A stretch of 64,000 nt of DNA from Antedon mediterranea (taxonomy: Eukaryota > Echinodermata > Crinoidea > Comatulida > Antedonidae). The stretch spans positions 8,065,001-8,129,000 of the forward strand of contig NC_092673.1 of the NCBI RefSeq assembly GCF_964355755.1, written 5' to 3'. The translations under genes were made by a program, and so were the position numbers. Positions 10,785-21,700 of the stretch are shown here, one piece after another. The notes under the pieces were generated by a model. The model did no database searches. It saw nothing but the letters and a program-made list of their open reading frames with translations, and was not told the origin of the DNA. Every line of letters starts with the position of its first letter. The first letter of the stretch is position 1.

Positions 10785-11035
10785 TCCTACTTATAATAGC
10801 TAGGCCTAGGCGCGGCTAGGGCCTACTCCTAGCTAGCTAGGCTAGGCCTAGGCCTATATAGCTAGGCCTAGGCCTATATAGCTAGGCCTAGGTCCCATAG
10901 CTAGTAGTAGTACTACTACTATCCTATTAGAGAGAGCCTGACCTAGCTAGTATAGCTAGGCTACTACTACTAGTAGTAGTAGTAGGCCTAGTAGTATCTA
11001 GAGGCTTACTGTAGGCTATACTAGCATAGTAGTCG
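10785..11035. repeat. AGGCCTA/CTAG/TAG-rich low-complexity island
   Basis: Dense, interlocking palindromes (AGGCCT, CTAGCTAG, TAGTAGTAGTACTACTACTA) fill about 250 bp. Similar islands occur at about 17450-17560, 20650-20870, 46520-46820 and 49640-49740, so this is a recurrent low-complexity composition in the genome and not a unique site. Confidence 0.6.
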
Positions 11036-12384
11036 TTCTCGGATTTATCTCCTTGAAAATGCTAGCGCAGGGATAGTTTCGCACTTGTTCTTGTATTTTA
11101 CTGTATTTTCGCACCTAACTTGAAACTCCAATTTAAAAACATTTAAAAACAAGATCCAAGGCAAGTGATATATTGACCAATCACAAGAGATGGATTATTC
11201 AAACTATTGCTTGTCATTGTATTGGTGAATTTTTGCCTCATTGCGTTGCATTCTTCCCACTAGGATACAATTTTTTGAACGTCTTAGTGGTAATTAAGCT
11301 CTACAGTGTGCCCAGAGATCTTGATTGAGTGGTTTGATGCGAAATTAGGAGTCAAAATACAGATACAGGTGCGAAAGACTAGCGCTAAAAAGTGTATTGT
11401 TGGTTCATTCAATAGGGCCTAGTAATACCTAAGAACACATGTAGGACTTTATAAACTTCAACTTCAATGTGCAACTTCAATTATGAGCACATACAGTGTC
11501 CAACCAAACTCGCTTTTGGCGTACCACAAGGTTTGGTAATTGTCAGACGACAGATATGGTCCGGGGCCAAAATCGATCTTCCTTTAATTTTAATTAAATT
11601 ACTAGGCCTACGATATGTTTTAAGTTGTTTATGGCTATAAAAATATCCCTGATATTTATAAGTTATCTTATGAATATATCTATATAAATACTAGAAATAA
11701 ATAAATGTATTTTAACTATAAAAACATGACTGTTCAGTCAGATTCAGCCTGTCGCACACCCACATGAACGGCTATGGAATGCTGATATTGCCAGGCGGAT
11801 TTTATTTTATGATTGAGGCTTTTTCATTCCTCGGCCTAATCAATATTGGTATAATTGTTTTATAATAATTGCATTGAATTTATTTATTGTTTGATTAACC
11901 CTAAATAAATGAACTATATTTTTAACATCATGGGGAAACGAAAAAAAAAGAACAGTATTGATTAAAAATAGACAAATATTGTACACAAAAAGCCTAACAA
12001 TTGGTACTAATTATTGATGAGTTGCTACTAATTAATAATGATAATTTAAAACCAGGCTTAATTAATAATAAAATAACAAATAAAACCCAGTAGTTTTCAA
12101 TATAATTTTTTTGAATGATAATAGATTATGACTAATTTTGCACACCATATATTTGTAAGACTGGACCATATTTGGCAGCCAAAAACAGTCCTACTGTAGC
12201 TTCCCAGACCAATTTTATCCACGCAGTTTTGGCAGCCAAAATTGGTCCGCTGCAACGGTTTTGGCCCGGACCAATTTTGGTATGTACAGCACCACTACAG
12301 GATATTATTGCACCTCATGACATCCAATTCATGGTCCATGCTGATGTTGTATTTACCTTTCCATCCTGAAAACTGCTGTACTGT
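11036..12384. other. Non-coding stretch
   Basis: No gene was recognised. At about 12165-12290 a small cluster holds the palindrome TTTTGGCAGCCAAAA and several direct and inverted copies of ACCAATTTT, which looks like part of a short inverted-repeat element immediately 5' of LINE-C. Confidence 0.4.
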
Positions 12385-13930
12385 ATGTAAATCCAATCTG
12401 CACTGACCCTCCCACACGTGAAGAAACAGCAGAAGCTATCACAGCTATGAAAACAAACAAAGCAGCTGGCCTCGATTGTGCTATTACGGCAGGAGCCCTC
12501 CAAGGAGGTGGTGACCAGATGATTAATACCATCCATGCCTTTAGCTCGGAGGTGTACTCAAATATGTCGCCTCCTAAACAGTGGCTGACAAATGTCATCA
12601 TCCCACTGCCAAAGAAAGGTGATCTGTCAATTATGACAAACTACAGGGGCATCTCTCTCATGTCGATAGCTGCGAAGGTTTACAACAGAATCCTTCTAAA
12701 CCGCATTTGGCCTACATTGATCCGCTGCTCCGGAAGAATCAGGCAGGCTTTCGCCCAGGCCGCAGCTGTGCTCAGCAAATACACATCTTGAGAAGAATTA
12801 TGGAAGGCTTCAGAGACTACCAACTTCCGTTAATAGTCACCTTTTTGATTTCAAGAAAGCCTTCGACTCGATCAATAGGTCAGTGATGTTTACAGTCCTA
12901 CGTCACTATGGCATTCCAGAACCCTTGGTAAATGCTATCCAGGTACTGTATACCAATTCTAGCAGTAGAGTCATGGTTGATGGCAGCATCTCAAACTCCT
13001 TTAGTGTAACAACTGGAGTACTTCAAGGTGATATTATCTTGGTGGATTATCTGCTGCTCCGGTCATCAGAATGCGACTCAGGAGTTGTGACTTGCCCACG
13101 AAAATCAAGAAGGTATCCAGCGAAAGTCTTAAATGATTTAGACTTTGCAGATGACATCGCCCTGCTTGAGTCTTCAATACCTCGTGCCCAATCACAGCTA
13201 ACCAGAACTGCCAATGCTGCCGCTGACCTAGGGCTTATCATTAGTGCCCCTAAAACGGAGTATATGGTATTCAACTGCTGTTCACAGCCCCCACTTGAAG
13301 TTTATGGAAATGCAATCAATCATGCAACCAACTTCAAATACCTCGGCTCCATGATGGCATCTAGCAGTGGGGATTTTAAAAGAAGAAAGGGTCTTGCCTG
13401 AACAGCATTTTGGAAGCTAGAACGTTTGTGGAGATGTTTTAACATCCCAATCTCCACCAAAGTAAAGCTGTACAATACAACCTGTGTTACTGTCCTTGTG
13501 TATGGCTGCGAGTCTTGGGTCCTCTCTAAGGCGATGGAAAGTGAAATCAACGTGTTTGGCACTTCATGCTATAGAATCATGCTAAATATCAAGAGAACAG
13601 ATAGGGTGCCAAATGCTTCTATCTATGACCTAACCAAGACCAGACCGCTAGTGGAAAATATTAGATCCCGTCAATTAAAGTTCCTGGGTCACACGCTTCG
13701 AATGCCTGATGACGAACCATGCAAAGAGTACGCTCTGTATGTTCCTCAACATGGGAAAAGAAAACGAGGAAGGCAGAAAACCAACTTTCTGAGATACATC
13801 CAACAGCTTTTAGGGGATGAAGGAGGCATGATTACAACTGATAAGCTGTCAGAGTTAGCCAAGGACCGTTGTGGCTGGAGAAAGCTTGTAGTCGCCTGCT
13901 CCGCAGCCGACTGATGATGATGATGATGTA
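12385..13930 (+). pseudogene. 5'-truncated RTE-like LINE (LINE-C), reverse transcriptase to 3' tail
   Basis: Plus-strand RT. Motifs in order are P-P-T-R-E-E, K-A-A-G-L-D (about 12400-12480), I-I-P-L-P-K-K-G-D-L-S and N-Y-R-G-I-S-L-M-S (12597-12665), D-F-K-K-A-F-D-S-I (about 12850), T-T-G-V-L-Q-G-D (about 13010), D-F-A-D-D-I-A-L-L-E (catalytic, about 13140), F-K-Y-L-G-S-M-M (about 13340), Y-G-C-E-S-W-V-L and G-H-T-L-R-M (about 13505-13710), and R-K-R-G-R-Q-K-T (about 13760). Defects are frameshifts around 12720-12850, a short deletion after L-Q-G-D, and a TGA replacing a likely Trp codon at about 13399. The element ends in a GAT/TGA repeat (13912-13928), the kind of short simple tail used by RTE-type LINEs. 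The endonuclease is missing. Confidence 0.85.
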
Positions 13931-14090
13931 AATTGGAAGCCTGTATTGCTGACATCAGATTATGGTGCAAGATTAACATGATTGTACTAAATGATGCTAA
14001 GACCGAGCTTGTTTATTTTTCATCTCGTTTCCATCATGTCAACTGGGTACCTTCCTGTGAAGATTGGAATGCATCAATACAACCATCACA
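13931..14090 (+). pseudogene. LINE fragment (LINE-D), post-palm RT segment
   Basis: A short frame directly after the LINE-C tail encodes C-I-A-D-I-R-L-W, then N-M-I-V-L-N-D-A-K-T-E-L-V-Y-F. This matches the region just after the YADD box in CR1/L2-type LINEs. LINE-C may have landed inside this older copy. The remainder to about 14630 has no recognisable coding content. Confidence 0.55.
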
Positions 14091-14636
14091 TGTCACTCTA
14101 CACTTAGTACTGTATTTCACATAAAGTAGACAACATATGCAAACACAGGAGCCTAAGCTTAAGGGATGAGCAGTGATGAAACGACCTGTCATACTGTACT
14201 AAAAAAATGGCAGTACAGGTATCTATGCTTACATAGTGTACAGTACAAACAATTCAAGATAATAGTTTTAACAGTCCAAGATTCTGCAGATTTCCAAAGT
14301 CAGTATAATGTCCACTGCACTGTTCAGTGTAATCCGTATATTAAGTTTTTCCTTTCCACAATGCAAAACGCTCAGTTCCTTGTCTCTTGGCACCCTGATC
14401 ATCCCTATGGTTGTGACTGTACTTCAGACTTGTGTCATAATCTGATCCGTTGAAGTTTGTTTTATCCTCTCTTCACAGTACCTATCCTTCCTGTTTTCCT
14501 ACAATATTTTAATAATACTTTTCAACAATTTGCATTACAAATAGCTCGACAATTTGCATACAAATACAGCTTGACACTTGTACATCAGCAATATACAATA
14601 TGTATGGCAATGGTATATGGCATAAAATACAGGCAT

Positions 14637-15475
14637 TATTATTTATTTATTTATTTCATTTCCCAACCAACAGTGAACTCATGGTTCACCACTTACAGGA
14701 GGGAACACAGACAAACACGTACACATACAATAAAAAATATTAAACTAAACTACTAACAATGTTATGAAAATCACAGATATTATTACTAAAAATATTTAAC
14801 TCAGGGTTTCTTAAAGTAAAAGAATTAGAAGTTTGACTTAATCTACTAATAAAACCATTTTTTAAAACATTTACTCTACTAAAAGGAATATGAAAAGTAG
14901 GATTTCTTCTAAGACGACGAAAAGGGACTCTAAGATAAAAATTACTAACTAAGTTACAGTCAAATAAAGAATTAACACATTTATACAAAAAAACAAGATC
15001 AAAAAAGAAATTGGATGGATAATTGAATAATAAAGGTGGATTTTTGTTTGCCTGTCAAAATGTTTACAATTACGCCACATCAGCCCAAGCAGTCTATTGC
15101 ACCAAGATAATCAATATGAAAAGAAAAACAAAGGGAACTATCAATAAAAACACCAAGATCTTTTTGCGATTGCACCCTGTTAATGGGATTGTCATGAATT
15201 AAATAATAATGAAATAAAATTTTCTTTTTCAAAGTAAGGGTATGTCCCTCAATCCGGTAACTTAACTATTACTAATAGTTAAGTTACCGGATTGAGGGAC
15301 ATACCCCATAAAGCTGCCAAAGAACATAATTTGTCCAAGTCCACCTGAAGCTTGTCGGCATCCTCAACACTACCAATAATTTTGTATAACTTAACATCAT
15401 CAGCAAACATAAGACATCTGGAGTGGGTAAAGAGTTTTGTATTATGTAGTTAATATACAGTATCACATTCATTTC
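14637..15475 (-). pseudogene. LINE fragment (LINE-E), RT palm to AAAT-repeat tail
   Basis: Minus-strand remnant. At about 15420-15305 it reads R-C-L-M-F-A-D-D-V-K-L-Y-K-I-I (catalytic FADD) and then L-W-G-M-S-L-N-P-V-T. Coding resumes after a palindromic insertion with H-T-L-T-L-K-K-K-I-L-F and K-D-L-G-V-F-I-D (about 15240-15140). It continues through I-W-R-N-C-like sequence, and the C-terminal segment (14988-14740) contains the R-V-N-V-L-K-N-G-F pattern. The 3' end is an AAAT repeat (TTTA run at 14640-14657 on the plus strand). Confidence 0.75.
15238..15306. repeat. Perfect palindrome, 34-bp arms around one base
   Basis: Bases 15238-15271 are exactly the reverse complement of 15273-15306, with a single C between. 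The palindrome lies inside LINE-E at the point where its RT reading frame is interrupted. One arm is native LINE coding sequence (reading S-L-N-P-V-T) and the other is an inverted copy. Confidence 0.9.
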
Positions 15476-15687
15476 AAATCATTATTACAGATGAGCTTTT
15501 AAAATATAAAATAACCTGTCCAGTAATTTGCTTTTAAAATGAGATTAATTTTATAATAAAGTTTATTTCTTCCAATTTGTTTGAAAAATGTTGTTTAAAT
15601 GTTATAGTGCAATAAATGCCAGGCCCATCCCTAGGCTGCTAGGCAATTGTTTCCTAATGATCTGGTATATATATTTTTTATTTTCAG

Positions 15688-15739
15688 AAATGAAATATTG
15701 ATAGAAACTAAGTACTGGTTGACAACATGGCAGAATCAG
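15688..15739 (+). CDS. Candidate first coding exon of gene B
   Basis: A 52-nt exon candidate after the pyrimidine-rich acceptor TTTTTATTTTCAG (ends 15687) and before GTACAT. It contains ACAACATGG, a good initiation context, and codes M-A-E-S plus one base (ATG at 15727). The phase (1) is exactly what the exon at 24588 requires, giving a junction G and continuing E-S-D-K-S-F. The upstream 39 bases would be 5' untranslated. The donor is not strong and the intron would be 8.8 kb, so this is a candidate only. RNA evidence would settle it. Confidence 0.45.
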
Positions 15740-18700
15740 GTACATGTGGACCTTAATATTTTTAATGTCTTATATTTTGAAAATCAAAAGATTTTTAGTT
15801 TTCAAATTTCAATACTCATAAGACAAACTACCCAAAATGGAAAACGAATAGGTTAAGAAACTATAGTATTCTTGTTAATGAATAAACATAAAAATGTGCT
15901 TGCTTTGACTACTTTTTCTGTGTTTTAACTGAAACATTTCCACAAACAAACCTACTTAGTACAGGCAATCTATGAAAAAAAAGGGGATAACCCAAAACAA
16001 ATTGCAATAGTTTTTAAACCTTTTTTATCTGATTCAGTACCTAATAGGACACTTTCTTTTCAAAATCTACCATATAATATATAATTTAGGGGTCATTTGA
16101 GGTCAAATAGGTCAAATTTGGTATTAATCAGTTTTTTTCGATATAACTTATGACTGGTATAACATATTTTATCAATTGAAGTATCATATAATAGCTATTT
16201 TAATAATCTATCTAATGATAGCAAACTTGATATGTTTACATGCAAACATGGTATAGTTTTTGGGTGAAAATTGTATTTTTTAACAATTTTTATCAAAAAT
16301 TAAATTTTTTCAATAATTGTTTTTTTAGTAAAAATGTAACTTAATGACATATTTTTTAATCAACGTTTTACAAATATTTTGCCTATAATATAGTTATGTA
16401 AAATTTACAATATTAAAACTGAAACGTAATTTGGTACGGAATTACAGGCATTTAAATAGAAACACTCAAAATTTGAGGTCAAATAGGTCAAATTTGCTAT
16501 TAATCACTTTTTTAGATATAAATATGACTGATGTAACATATTTTATCAAATAAAGTATCACATAATAGCTATTCTAATTATTTATCTAATGATACCAAAC
16601 ATTCACATGCAAAAATTGTAAGTTTTTGGGTGAAAATTGTAATTTTTTACTTTTTTATCCAAAATGACAATTTTTCAAGAACTATATTTTTAGTAAAATG
16701 GAACTTAATGACATTTTTTAATACACATTTTTACCAATATTTTGCCTATAATATAGTCATGTTAAAGGGGGGTTCCGGGTTTAAAATGAATAGTAAACAA
16801 TGTAAAATATATTTGTTTGTCTCTTGAACGGTAAAAGTTTCAATTTATATAAGCGCCCAGTGAAGCAGAACGAAGGCTGTGAAATGAGGCCAGATCACAA
16901 GTGCAGCTACGGCAAAATCACACTGTGGTTACAGAATAGGAAATTCGTGAAATGATCAATCTTCCGACGACTCGTTATCATTAACCATATCAATTACTTT
17001 TGTAAAATTATACTTATCTGATGTAATTTTAGTCGGTCTTCCCATTTATAAAGTCAATTTTCTATGAAAATCCATCAAAACAGTGAAAATTTAGATAAGT
17101 TTGCACTTTACGTTTGCCGATTTTTGCACTGACTTAGGGAAAGCCTTCAAAATCAATGAAGCGTAACGTATACATTCCTGCTGAGCGAGGAGAGCGAGAC
17201 GACGATACACGTGCTCTCTCTGCCCATGCCTGGCATCGTCACGTGATAAGCAGATACAGTATACAATACCAAACTGGTCGGGTCGAGTATACCCCGTCTA
17301 TAATCACAACATGAACGATGTACAGTATTTGATTGAAGGTCGACTCAACCTACCGGAATGGTATAGATAATATAGCTCGAATGAGAGAGTTGGAATATTT
17401 GTAAACATAAGTACAGTATTGCTAATTTTAACAAGTGTAGCCTAAGTAAAAGGCCTGGTAGTATCAATTCGCATAGGGTCTACTACACTAGCTAGCTCAA
17501 TTTTTAACTGGGCCGGATCGGCTAGGCTAGGCTAGGTCTCGGGCCTTCCTACTACCGGTCTACTTGCTTGATGCAGTATCCGCTTTTTTGGAGAGTAAAC
17601 TAGGCCTACTTATTAGACGATCGGGACACCTTACGTGCGGACGGCGATCGGACCTTGTTTTGCCTCAATATTTACAGCCGATTTTTGTAGAACGTTTTAG
17701 GTTTAGATTGTTTAGGAGTTTGGTTGATAATGATAGGATGGGTTTGGAATCCACTGAGTTTTGTTATTTATGGGCCAATCGTTTAGTAATACTAATAGGC
17801 TAGCTAGGCACATGAATGATGGCCCCAATGTTTTAACGTAGCCATCGTGGCATGGAATCCCTAGTCAGAAATGGCTCTCACCCCGGCATGAATAAAATGA
17901 TTTAGGCTAGGCCTAGCCTAGTACGTGAAGCCGATATACGATCTGTACTATTAATTCGAGGTATAAAAATAGTATAATTTATGACTTCGTAAATATATGC
18001 TACTACTGTTATTATTACACTTTAGGCCTAGCTCAGCAAATCTACAAAAAATGTATTTCACAATGATCGGGTGGTCGTCGTTTGACAGAGGAGGGAGAAC
18101 ACAACGTATAAGCTTGACGTCGCGAGTTTGGAATCCACTGATGACGTGATTTTGTGAATATCTCATGAATATTAATGAGCTTCCCTAAGCTGCTGAAAAA
18201 CAGATTTTCCATGAATTTACCCTAAAATGTATATGAAATTTAATTTTTTTAATTTCTCGTTATTACTTCTTCATTCTGACATGTCTATATTGTTATAATA
18301 TTTTTTATTTAATAAATAAACGACATTTAAAAGCAATTTTGAACCCAGAATCCCCCTTTAAATTTACAATATCCAAACTGAAACGCAATTTGGTACGGAA
18401 TTACAGGAATTTAAATAGAAACACTAACAAAATTTGAAGTCAAATGTTACAATGGTCCAAACCAGGACAAAACTGCGATTTTTTCTGTCTAAGTTTTCTC
18501 AATGGATTTTCCACTCGGAATTTTCCACTCGGAATTTTCATCCAAATACTATACATAATCTTTGGAGCCACGCTTACTTTTCCCCCAAGTCTAAGATGGC
18601 GTCCAAAATTCAAAATGGCTGCACAAATTGTATAAACTGAATTCATAATGGCTATAAAATGTTCTTTCCCCACTTTTTAAAGTGGATACGCCATCCTCAG

Positions 18701-21700
18701 CATGTATCTTTTAATTTAAAATGTCCTCCAACATTCAAGATGGCCACCAACATTTTAAATGGCTGCTAAATTGACTTTTAATTGACATTTAATTTTGCCT
18801 ATTAAATTGGCTTTCTAAACTTTTTAGATGGTTATGTCATCCTCAGGCATGTCATATTAAAATTAGCATGAGATTCAAAATCTAAAATGGCTGCCAAATT
18901 CCAAAATAATTCCACCATATTCATGAATTGTGTTGGGTAATGAAGAAAAAAAAAAAAATCTCAAAAACACAAGGTTCCACCTACAGTACCTAGTTAACAC
19001 AATGTTGAGAATTGTTAGTTGGAGGTCTCCATTTCCATTCAAGATTTATAAAAAAAAAACAGAGACCGCCATCTAGAACACAATATTGTGTAGGGCTTTT
19101 ACAATTCATCGCAGGCAGAGACGAGACCTCTCCCTCTAGAACACACTAGAAAAATGTTAATGGCGTCTTTGCCCTGAAGAAATCTTGAGAGAGAGACTAC
19201 AGTATCCTACTGTAGGTTCTATGCTGGTTTCCCCTGAACATTTGAAGAAAAACCAGTAGTAGATGTCCAGGTGAACAATTTACTTGTGAAAAATGTCCAT
19301 GGGAAAATGTGCAAGGAAAAATGTCCCTGTTCCCAGCCTGTTTCCCTTACTGTACTAAATAAATGACATAATATTGACAGTTTAGTTTAGTTTTATGTTT
19401 TTAAGTAATATTGAAAACAAAAGGCTCCATCTAAAACACAAAATTGAGAATGTTTAGTAGGAGTCTCTGTTTTCATAATTTCACAGTAACACCACCCTCT
19501 TGAACATAATATTGTGAACTTTTTTTAGGGAGAGGTCTCTATTTTCAAAAACCCGAAAACAGAGACCCGATATAGAATACAATATTAAGAAAAATTTTTA
19601 TTAGAAATATCTGTTTTGGAGATTTCTTGAAAAGAGAGACCACAGTGAAACTTTTCAATATTGTGTTAGGTTGTTCCCTGTTTTTAAGGTATCTCAAAAC
19701 CCCTACTGTGTTTTACTGACAAAAACAAAAAACACCATAAAATATAACATTGAAAACTTTTAGTGGCAGTCTCTGTTTTTGAAAACCGGAAAACAGAGAC
19801 CCAGTATGAATACAATTTTTAGTGGGGATCTACGTTTTCAGGAAGTCCTGACAATAGCGACCGCCCTATTAAGCTCTGTCAACACTATCAAACTTTATGT
19901 GACAAATAAATGTGATGTGCCCAAATATTGACATGATGATGTCATATCACTACCATATTTGGGCACATCAAATTTTTTGTCACATAAAGTTTGATAGTGT
20001 AGACAGTGCTTAAAGGGGGGTTCCGGGTTTAAAATGAATAGTAAAAAATGTAAAATATATTTGTTTTTCTCTTGAACGGTGAAAGTTTCAATTTATATAA
20101 GCGCCCAGTGAAGCAGAACGAAGGCTGTGAAATCAGGCCAGATTACAAGTGCAGCTACGGCAAAATCACACTGTGGTTACAAAATAGGAAATTCGTGAAA
20201 TGGTCCATCTTCCGACGACTCGTTATCATAAACCATATCAATTACTTTTGTAAAATTATACTTATCTGATGTAATTTTAGTCGGTCTTCCCATTTATAAA
20301 GTCAATTTTTTTATGAAAATTCATCAAAACAGTGAAAAATTAGATATGTTTGCACTTTACGTTTGCCGATTTTCGCACCGACTTAGGGAAAAATCAAAAT
20401 CAATGAAGCGTAACGTATACTGTACATTCCTGCTGAGGATCGAGCGAGACGAAAATACACGTGCTCTCTCTGCTGCCCATGCCTGGCATCGTCACGTGAT
20501 AAGCAGATACAACAATACCAAACTGGTCGGGTCGAGTATACCCCGTCTATAATCACAACATGAACGATGTACAGTATTTGATTGAAGGTCGACTTGACCT
20601 ACCGGAATGGTATAGATAATATAGCTCGAATGAGAGAGTTGGAATATTTGTGTAGTGCAGCCTATATAGTTAAAAGGCCTGGTAGTATCAATTCGCATAG
20701 GGTCTACTACACTAGCTAGCTCAATTTTTAACTGGGCCGGATCGGCTAGGTCTCCTTCCTACCTACTACCTGGTCTACTTGCTTGATGCATGAGTATCCG
20801 CTTTTTTGGAGAGTAAACTAAGCCTATTTTATTTTAGGCCTACTTAGACGATCGGGACACCATACGTGTGGACGGCGATCGGACCTTGTTTTGCTTCAAT
20901 ATTTACAGCCGATTTTGTAGAACGTTTTAGGTTTAGATTGTTTAGGAGTTTGGTTGATAGGATGGGTTTTGTTATTTATGGGCCAATCGTCTAGTAGTAG
21001 GCTAGCTAGGCCCATGGGCCCCATTGTTTTAACGTAGCCATCGTGGCATGAAATCCCTAGTCAGAATGGCTCTCGCCCATATTATTATTAGGCTAGGCCT
21101 AGAGTAGTATTGTACGTGAAGCCGATAATACGATCTGTACTATAGAGGTATAAAAATAGTATAATTTATGACTCCGTATCTGTACTAAATTTTGTATTTC
21201 ATTAAATGTCAAATAAATATATGCTACTACTGTTATTATTACACTTTAGGCCTAGCTTAGAAAATCTACAAAAAATGTATTTCACAATGATCGGGTAGTC
21301 GTCGTTTGACAGGGGAGAGAGATGTAAATTAGTTGACAAACACAACGTACATGACGTCGCGAGTTTGGAATCCACTGGTGACGTGATTTTGTGAATATCT
21401 CATGAATATTAATGAGCTTCCCTAAGCTGCTGAAAAACAGACTTTCCATGAATTTACCCTAAATGTATATGAAATTTAATTTTTTTAATTTCTCGTTATT
21501 ACTTCTTCATTCTGACATGTCTATATTGTTATAATATTTTTTATTTAATAAATAAACGATATTTAAAACCAATTTTAAACCCAGAATCCCCCTTTAACAC
21601 AATATTGAGAGTTTCTAGTCGTGCCTCTGTATTTGTAAAGATTTCTTGAAAATAGAGACCACAATATTGAGAAGCCCAATGGCCCAATATGTGTTTTTGA

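Noticed and set aside
17564-17803. 79-codon frame inside TTAA element copy 1
   Set aside because: Copy 2 has deletions and frameshifts in the same stretch, so the frame is not conserved.
20072-20269. 65-codon frame inside TTAA element copy 2
   Set aside because: Copy 1 lacks the start codon and has an earlier stop, and there is no recognisable domain.
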